64,000 bases of DNA, from contig CALJEN010000005.1 in NCBI GenBank assembly GCA_938073905.1, positions 130,667-194,666 of the forward strand, written 5' to 3'. The notes beneath the pieces were generated by a model. That model was not told the origin of the DNA. It ran no database searches and worked only from the letters and a program-made list of their open reading frames with translations. Below are positions 58,777 to 64,000 of this stretch, one piece after another. How positions within the stretch are numbered: the first letter of the stretch is position 1; the number at the start of each line of letters is the position of its first letter. Made by a program: the position numbers and the translations under genes. This stretch comes from an uncultured Sulfolobales archaeon (GTDB lineage: Archaea; Thermoproteota; Thermoprotei_A; Sulfolobales; NBVN01).

Positions 58777-59074
58777 AGGGGCCCTCATCGCGGAACAGTC
58801 GAGCCCTCGGTCCCTGCTTTCACACAATACTAAGATGCTCGAGTGCCACGCTCTCGCTTCCGCCGAGCGCTGCTGCTACTCTCGTCCACGAGCGAGCCAC
58901 CCGGCACTCGTCCGCGGGAGCCTGTCCATTTGCGTGGGCTTTCTGCGAAGCCGGGCGGTGGCCACCACGCGAGAGCGGGCACCGCCACACTGCTCGAAGG
59001 TGGAGGTAACCGGGGAAACCGCAAATGTGCCGCCTTCACAAAGCTTAAAAGCTTCGACGTCTAGCACTTGTCCG
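58777..59074 (+). other. Leader region before 5S rRNA
   Basis: No gene seen. It contains short inverted repeats (for example GGCGGTG/CACCGCC near 58960-58990) and, at about 59040-59052, the GCTTAAAAGC element that fits a 5S rRNA promoter about 25-30 bases upstream of the mature 5' end. Confidence 0.5.
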
Positions 59075-59199
59075 GGCGGATCCCGACCATAGCGGTCGGG
59101 AAACACCCGGACTCGTCAGATCCCGGAAGTTAAGCCGGCCGCGTTGGAGAGGCAGTGAGGTCCGCGAGGCCTCGCAGCCTCTCCAAGTTGGGATCCGCC
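59075..59199 (+). rRNA. rrf: 5S ribosomal RNA
   Basis: About 125 nt. Ends pair perfectly over ten bases (GGCGGATCCC/GGGATCCGCC, helix I). Conserved 5S segments are present: GACCATAGCGG, ACACCCGGACTCGTC, CCGGAAGTTAAGCC and the loop E/helix IV region. It stands alone with its own TATA element, unlinked to 16S/23S, as in many Thermoproteota. The end coordinates are set by the pairing. Confidence 0.95.
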
Positions 59200-59230
59200 T
59201 CTCCTGGGGGAGCTTCTCGGCGCACTGCTC

Positions 59231-59542
59231 TCAAGTCCGCCCGGCGGACTCTAGGTCTTCCAGCTCCTCTCTGACTATGTTCTTGATCTCGTACTTGTGG
59301 ACTCTGAGGAGGTGGAGGTACATCCCCTTGCGAGTGTAGGGACCCCTCCCGCAAAGGCCGCAGTATGTCTGACCTCCGGAGATCCTCACGAGACGCTTCG
59401 ACGAGTACTCCAGAGTCCTGTACACTACCTCCTCGAAGCCCGAGGAGCTTGCCTTCAGTCTGAAGTTCCGGACTCTGAACCCCACTGCTAGCCTGATCAC
59501 CACGTCTACTAGCTTCTCTGAGAGTATGTCCTTGCTATACAT
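59231..59542 (-). CDS. C2H2-type zinc-finger protein
   Basis: About 103 residues. A single finger near the C-terminus, YCGLCGRGPYTRKGMYLHLL then RVH (C-x2-C-x12-H-x4-H), preceded by a basic domain of about 60 residues. Likely a small DNA- or RNA-binding protein of archaea. ATG 59542 chosen; an upstream TTG (59569) would overlap the preceding gene. It converges on the 5S gene. Confidence 0.65.
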   Translation of the reverse strand: MYSKDILSEKLVDVVIRLAVGFRVRNFRLKASSSGFEEVVYRTLEYSSKRLVRISGGQTYCGLCGRGPYTRKGMYLHLLRVHKYEIKNIVREELEDLESAGRT

Positions 59543-59549
59543 GGTCGAA

Positions 59550-60074
59550 CTACACTCCCACACCTCCAACTGCTATCGCGAGACCCGTCAGAGCTACCTG
59601 GAGGGCCAGCGCGGGAGTGAGGGATCTCAAGCGCTCTCTGAGCCTCTCGCACGGGTACACGTCCAGGTAGTGGCAGGTCAGCCTGAGAAGCTCCTCCGCG
59701 TCTTCCGCCCCCAATCTGCCCCTCGCGAGCTCTATTCTGTAGCCTATTAGCATGTTCAGGAACTCGGACAGCTCCCCGTCCGGAGTCTCCAGCTCCCACA
59801 GCCTCCTCCTAATCTTCATAGCCAGGAAGGACGCGAGGCCCGGAACGTAGGCCTCCTCCACGGCCAGGGCCTCCAGCAGCCTTCCGACATACTCCTTGAG
59901 GAGGCTCGCGAGCTCCTTCGAGAGGCTGCGGTACCCGAGGGAGTTGATTATGTTCAGTACGGAGTTGACGAGAACCGTCCCCGAGACGAGCTCGTCTAGG
60001 TGCTCCAGATCCGGGAAGAGAGGGAACTGGGGCTCTCCGCTTGACAGGCTGCGGACATGGCTAACGCAACCCAT
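59550..60074 (-). CDS. Hypothetical tail-anchored helical protein
   Basis: 174 residues, mostly helical, ending in one hydrophobic segment (LALQVALTGLAIAVGGVGV) that could anchor it in the membrane. No known family recognised. ATG start about 30-40 bases after a minus-strand TATA element (GCTATTTAG, about 60107-60115). Next to the zinc-finger gene, probably one transcript. Confidence 0.55.
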   Translation of the reverse strand: MGCVSHVRSLSSGEPQFPLFPDLEHLDELVSGTVLVNSVLNIINSLGYRSLSKELASLLKEYVGRLLEALAVEEAYVPGLASFLAMKIRRRLWELETPDGELSEFLNMLIGYRIELARGRLGAEDAEELLRLTCHYLDVYPCERLRERLRSLTPALALQVALTGLAIAVGGVGV

Positions 60075-60294
60075 AGCTCTCGCACTGACTCTTCCAAGGC
60101 CTTCGGTCTAAATAGCCTGGGGATCGAGAAACCCCCCTAGGCGCTGTCGAATATTACGCCACTAGCCGTACTTCATGACGTGTGACCCTCGAAGTATTAT
60201 GCCGGTTCTTCCTCTAATTCGGATCAGAGCTCGAGAGCGGCCGAGGCTTCCGGAAGACCTATAAGGTCGAGCGGGAGACGCACGCGGGTCTACC

Positions 60295-60729
60295 GTGGCC
60301 TATCAGGTCTACTCGAGAACGTACTCGGTAGAGACCAGGAGCAGGTTCGACGTGATCAGGATAACCGAGATTGTCGAGAGCGCGGTGAGGGAGTCCGGGA
60401 TAAGGGAGGGCCACGTCCTCGCGTTCGTTCCCCACGCTACGGCCGCGATAGCCACGAACGAGTACGAGCCGAGGATAGTCGAGGACTACGTCGCGTGGTT
60501 CAAGAGGGCGATCCCCCCTGGAGCGGAGTGGAGGCACGACGAGATAGACGACAACGCTCACGCACACATAGCCTCGCTCCTGGTCGGTCAGTCCAGAATG
60601 CTGCCGGTATCGGAGGGCAGGATCGTGAGGGGCGCGTGGCAGGAGGTGCTGCTCCTAGAGTTCGACGGCCCGCGGAGGAGGACCGTCTTCGTCCAGGTGT
60701 GCGGAGTCGGGGAGACTAGAACACCGTGA
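60295..60729 (+). CDS. YjbQ/UPF0047 family protein
   Basis: 144 residues. HATAAIATNEYEPRIVEDYV, RHDEIDDNAHAHIASLLVG and RGAWQEVLLLEFDGPRRR are the three UPF0047 signatures, with the conserved His/Asp cluster of the metal site. Some members have weak thiamine-phosphate synthase activity; the natural role is unclear. GTG start about 30 bases after a TATA element (CCTATAAGG, about 60259-60267). Its 3' end overlaps glmS by 14 bases, convergently. Confidence 0.92.
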   Translation: MAYQVYSRTYSVETRSRFDVIRITEIVESAVRESGIREGHVLAFVPHATAAIATNEYEPRIVEDYVAWFKRAIPPGAEWRHDEIDDNAHAHIASLLVGQSRMLPVSEGRIVRGAWQEVLLLEFDGPRRRTVFVQVCGVGETRTP

Positions 60730-62536
60730 CGGTCTTGGCCAGGTTCCTGGGTCTGTCCGGGTTCAGTCCCCGCTCGACCGCCGTGTAGTAGGCCAGCAGC
60801 TGATAGGGTATCACGTAGGTCACCAGGGACACCTCCAGGGACACACGGGGCAGTGAGATCATTGCGTCACTGTTCCTCTCCAAGACCGGTGTCACCCTAT
60901 CTCTCGGCAGGACGGTCACTACGTACGCACCCCTGGCCTTCATCTCCTCGACGTTCCCCTCGACGAGTTCGTCCAGCTCCCCGACCACGGTGAAGAACAC
61001 CGGGAACTCTCTGACTACCAGGGATATGGGTCCGTGCTTGGACTCTCCGGCCGGGTAGGCCTCGGCGTGCACGTAGGCCACCTCCTTTATCTTCAGCGCT
61101 CCCTCTGCCGAGATGGGGTAGCCGAAGGCCCTCCCCAGGTAGTAGGCCGACTGCGCTGAGGACATCCTCCTGGCTAGACTCCTCGCCGCGCCCTCGCTGG
61201 ACTCTATTACCGATGCGGTGACCTCGGGCAGCCTCCTGAGGGCCTCCAGCACCCTGGACGTGTGCGAGCCGTCCTTCGCTAGCACCGTGCCCAGGTATAC
61301 GAGGGCCGCCACCTGGGACGTGAACGTCTTGGTAGCCGCGACGCTTATCTCGGGACCGGACCTGAGGTACACGTAAGTGCCGGCCTCGCGGGCTATTGTC
61401 GAGAGGGGGTTGTTCACTAGGGCTACGACCCTCGCCCCCCTTCTTACCGACTCCCTGACAGCTAGCAGGGTGTCTATGGTCTCTCCGGACTGGCTCACGG
61501 CCACCACCGCGTCTCCCTCTCCGACCCCGCGGAGGTACACGCTCGCTTCGGAGGCCACGAAGGCGTAAGCCCTAAGGCCGAGGTATCTGAAGTAGAGAGC
61601 TCCGACGAGCGAAGCGTGGTAGGAGCTCCCGGCACCGACGACGTATACATTATCCGACTCCCCGAGGACCCTGGCAGCCCTCTCCACCTCCTCTTTAGCG
61701 GAGACGAGCCCGGAGAGCGTCTGGGCTAGGGAGTGCGGTTGCTCGTAGATCTCCTTGAGCATGTAGTGCTCGTAGGGGCCCTTCCCGAAGTCCTCTGCGG
61801 CGTACTCCACCTGGACTACCCTGCTGCTCAGGTCCGCGGGACCCCCACCGAGCGCCTCGACGAAGACCAGGCCCGGCTCCGCGTAGCCTACTTCGTCGTC
61901 GTTCAGGACCACCGCTCTGTTCGTGAAGGGGAGGATGCTAACGATGTCGCTGGAGACCAGGACGACCCCGTCGCCTAGACCCACGATGAGGGGCGACACC
62001 TTTCTCGCGAAGAATATCCTCCGGGGGTGGCCGGCATCCACGGCGACTATGGCGAAGGCTCCCCTAAGCATGGATATGGCCCTCTTGAACGCCGAGTAGG
62101 TATCGGCGCCGCTCGACTTCAGCTCCTCCACGAGGTGGGGCACCACCTCCGTGTCCGTCTCGCTGGCAAAGACGTGACCCCTGCTCCTGAGCATCTCCTT
62201 GAGCTCGGAGTAGTTCTCTATTATCCCGTTGTGCGCCACGGCCACCCTCATTCCGCAGTCCACGTGCGGGTGGGCGTTCTCTCTGGTCGGCGCTCCGTGG
62301 GTAGCCCACCTCGTATGACCTATGCCGACGCTTCCAGAGAGGCGAGCGAAGCCCTCGAGCTTGGCCACAGCGTCGACGGCCCCCACGTTCTTCGCCACGC
62401 GGAGGACGCCAGAGTCCACGACGGCCACACCAACCGAGTCGTACCCCCTATACTCGAGCCTCTTCAGGGCCTCCGTGAGGATGACGCCGAGGTCCTCCCT
62501 CCTCTCACTGACGGCTATTGCCACAATGCCGCACAC
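60716..62536 (-). CDS. glmS: Glutamine-fructose-6-phosphate aminotransferase GlmS
   Basis: Makes glucosamine-6-phosphate, the entry to amino-sugar and glycan synthesis. The N-terminal glutaminase domain begins CGIVAI with the nucleophilic Cys, then RLEYRGYDSVGVA and TRWATHGAP. Two SIS sugar-binding domains follow (SQSGETIDTL near the middle, ESKHGPIS later). The open frame begins at 62560, but the GTG at 62536 places Cys directly after Met, as processing requires, and fits the TATA element (CTTTAAAATC, about 62573-62582). Confidence 0.95.
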   Translation of the reverse strand: MCGIVAIAVSERREDLGVILTEALKRLEYRGYDSVGVAVVDSGVLRVAKNVGAVDAVAKLEGFARLSGSVGIGHTRWATHGAPTRENAHPHVDCGMRVAVAHNGIIENYSELKEMLRSRGHVFASETDTEVVPHLVEELKSSGADTYSAFKRAISMLRGAFAIVAVDAGHPRRIFFARKVSPLIVGLGDGVVLVSSDIVSILPFTNRAVVLNDDEVGYAEPGLVFVEALGGGPADLSSRVVQVEYAAEDFGKGPYEHYMLKEIYEQPHSLAQTLSGLVSAKEEVERAARVLGESDNVYVVGAGSSYHASLVGALYFRYLGLRAYAFVASEASVYLRGVGEGDAVVAVSQSGETIDTLLAVRESVRRGARVVALVNNPLSTIAREAGTYVYLRSGPEISVAATKTFTSQVAALVYLGTVLAKDGSHTSRVLEALRRLPEVTASVIESSEGAARSLARRMSSAQSAYYLGRAFGYPISAEGALKIKEVAYVHAEAYPAGESKHGPISLVVREFPVFFTVVGELDELVEGNVEEMKARGAYVVTVLPRDRVTPVLERNSDAMISLPRVSLEVSLVTYVIPYQLLAYYTAVERGLNPDRPRNLAKTVTVF

Positions 62537-62588
62537 TCCCGACACCGGTCTGGGCATCACTTGCGGTGCAGGATTTTAAAGCCGCCTC

Positions 62589-63929
62589 TCAAACCCCCCT
62601 GGCGACACTCCTCCTCAAGGTCTCCACGAAAGCCCTCAACCTCTCCCTGGTCTCGTGGAGGCTCTCGCTGGAGAGGAACAGGGACAGCTTCCTGGCGAAC
62701 CTATCTACGTCCTTTGAGCGCCTGGCCTTCTCGAGCTCCCCGAGGATCTCTCCGGGAGCCCTCAGGTTCCTCAGTAGTTCACCGAGGACCGGGTCTTCCA
62801 GAGCCCTCGAGACCAGGTTTCTGAGAGCCTCGTAGAGTCCGCAGATCTCCCTGCCCACGCTCCTCACGTCCCCGTAGTCCGTCAGCAGCCCGACGGCCTC
62901 GTCGCCGAACCCGTGCGAAGCGAGGACTATGAGGGACTTGGGGTCCGAGGAGTGCTTCACCATGACGGCGCTCTCGTAGAGCTTCGACTTCGCCTCGACG
63001 GTGTACGGTCTCGCCCGGTCTCCGGACGCGAACCGGACGAACCTGGACCTGCGGTAAAGGTCCCTGCTCCAGAGGTCTACGAGCCTCCTCAGCTCGGGCT
63101 CCGACCTCACCTCGACCTCCTCGACCGGGACGCTCTCCCACCTCAGCAGCCGCGAGGACTCGGAGGTGGTCAGCAGGCGGCCGCCCGGCTCGCGGGCGTT
63201 CACGAGGTGGAGCCTGAAGCTCCCGTAGTCGTAGAGCTCTACGTTGGGTCTGAGGATGGCGGGCTCCGGAGCCTCGAGGACGAACGTGAGAGTCCACCCC
63301 TCCATGCCCTTCACCCTCTCGTAGAGGCCCCCGCTCTCCGCCACGTAGTCCGCGACCGCCGCGTAGGGGTCGACGATGCGGTCTAGCTCCTCGACGAGCA
63401 CTCTCTTCCCGACGTACCTCATGTTGTGGAGCGAGTACCTGGTGGCCGGCACCCACCTCCCCAGCAGGGGGTTGAAGTAAAGCGTCACCTGGTAACCGTC
63501 CACCCGGGACGTCACCTCCTCCACTCTCACCTTCTCGGGGTCGGGCAGCTCCACCCCTCTGCCCTCCAGGTCGTGAGTCCTGTGGGTCGGGTAGGCGACG
63601 AGGGACACTCCGGTGCCCTCGAAGAGGAGAACCGTCCCGGTAGCGTCGAGTGAGACGGGGAAGTACCTCACGGGCACCCTCGGGTTCCAAGAGTATATGC
63701 AGAGAGACCTGTCGCCGGAGTAGTAGCAGTTCTTCTCCAGGAACCTGGTGAACACGTCGATGTACCTGCTCTTGAAGACCTCGACTCTCTTCGCGGGCTC
63801 TCCGATGAGACTCGAGACCTGCTTGACCTCCTCCTGGCTGGGGGCATAGGCCTCGTCGAGGAGGAGCTTGAAGGCCTCGACCACGCATATGGAGTTCCCA
63901 GCACACTTCTCGAGGAGCTTCCCGAGCAC
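62589..63929 (-). CDS. Rnl1-type RNA ligase-fold protein lacking the nucleotidyl lysine
   Basis: 446 residues. The middle resembles T4 RNA ligase 1: TFVLEAPEPAIL (215-226) matches its FEFVAPTNRIV motif, RLHLVNARE (239-247) its LLNVRE, and VEAKSKLYESAVMVKHS (311-327) its KIKSDWYVSLHS. At motif I, expected KxDG, it reads Arg142-Val-Asp-Gly, and the motif IV Glu is not visible, so ligation chemistry is unlikely. About 100 helical residues follow. A TATA-like GTTTTATG lies about 30-40 bases upstream (near 63963-63970). Confidence 0.55.
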   Translation of the reverse strand: MLGKLLEKCAGNSICVVEAFKLLLDEAYAPSQEEVKQVSSLIGEPAKRVEVFKSRYIDVFTRFLEKNCYYSGDRSLCIYSWNPRVPVRYFPVSLDATGTVLLFEGTGVSLVAYPTHRTHDLEGRGVELPDPEKVRVEEVTSRVDGYQVTLYFNPLLGRWVPATRYSLHNMRYVGKRVLVEELDRIVDPYAAVADYVAESGGLYERVKGMEGWTLTFVLEAPEPAILRPNVELYDYGSFRLHLVNAREPGGRLLTTSESSRLLRWESVPVEEVEVRSEPELRRLVDLWSRDLYRRSRFVRFASGDRARPYTVEAKSKLYESAVMVKHSSDPKSLIVLASHGFGDEAVGLLTDYGDVRSVGREICGLYEALRNLVSRALEDPVLGELLRNLRAPGEILGELEKARRSKDVDRFARKLSLFLSSESLHETRERLRAFVETLRRSVARGV

Positions 63930-64000
63930 CGCTCCTCCTCCGCGCGCTAGCTGCCGGAGCTCATAAAACGTGGTGCTGGAGGACCTCGCACAGCGGCTCC

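Noticed and set aside
58955-58995. Hairpin GGCGGTG/CACCGCC followed by ACA, resembling an H/ACA RNA
   Set aside because: The upper stem is too short, there is no kink-turn or proper guide pocket, and no TATA box stands before it.

Overview
The window is high-GC archaeal chromosome, most likely from an anaerobic, heat-loving member of the Thermoproteota (Crenarchaeota-like lineage). The evidence is the archaeal gene set (DnaG-type TOPRIM primase, RadA, ATP-dependent DNA ligase, archaeal AlaRS, S3Ae, Pcc1, Nep1, DphB, DtdA, PINA ATPase, Lhr helicase), tRNA genes with introns just 3' of the anticodon, many GTG/TTG starts, and TATA boxes that often sit 25-35 bases before the start codon (leaderless style). 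No species is claimed. There is no CRISPR array, transposase or prophage; the layout is an ordinary core chromosome with lineage-specific genes between conserved ones.

Layout. 1-2.8 kb: a TRAP solute transporter operon (dctPQM, minus strand, cut by the window start). 3.1-3.6 kb: intron-bearing tRNA-Arg(CCT) and tRNA-Leu(TAA). 3.8-9.7 kb: PINA ATPase, a CitG-like protein and a two-gene membrane operon. 10-20.4 kb: tRNA-Pro(GGG), HD phosphohydrolase, MobB/Fe-S protein, endonuclease III-like Fe-S protein, rhomboid protease, uracil-DNA glycosylase, D-aminoacyl-tRNA deacylase, LDH2-type dehydrogenase and DnaG. 20.8-32.4 kb: DMT transporter/ThyX, RadA with a prepilin-type peptidase, HIT protein, RNase H-fold protein, PfkB kinase, isochorismatase and Lhr helicase. 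32.5-36 kb: translation-linked genes (L24e-like, S3Ae, Pcc1) with two proteins that look like decayed enzymes, then a flavoprotein and two tandem C/D box sRNAs.

36.5-48.6 kb holds the main metabolic unit: a DPM1-GtrA glycosyltransferase, HypF, a hydrogenase maturation protease and a 13-gene membrane-bound [NiFe] hydrogenase operon. The hydrogenase combines a NuoBCDIH-like module with an Mrp-type Na+/H+ antiporter module, so it should couple ferredoxin-driven H2 production to ion pumping. Its genes are in the order J-K-L-N-B-C-D-EF-G-A-H-I-M with E and F fused, and its promoter is flanked by an inverted repeat. 48.7-64 kb: YhbY-like protein and Nep1, DNA ligase, DphB, a DUF357-nucleotidyltransferase, AlaRS, an ornithine cyclodeaminase-family enzyme, a C/D box sRNA, a lone 5S rRNA, GlmS and an RNA-ligase-fold protein lacking its catalytic lysine.

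The most novel signal is a pair of structured non-coding RNAs, at about 26.82-27.01 kb and 51.66-51.89 kb. Each has its own TATA box. They share conserved sequence blocks at almost equal spacing, matching helices with compensatory base changes, and a textbook kink-turn, the binding site of L7Ae. They match no RNA family I can recall with confidence.
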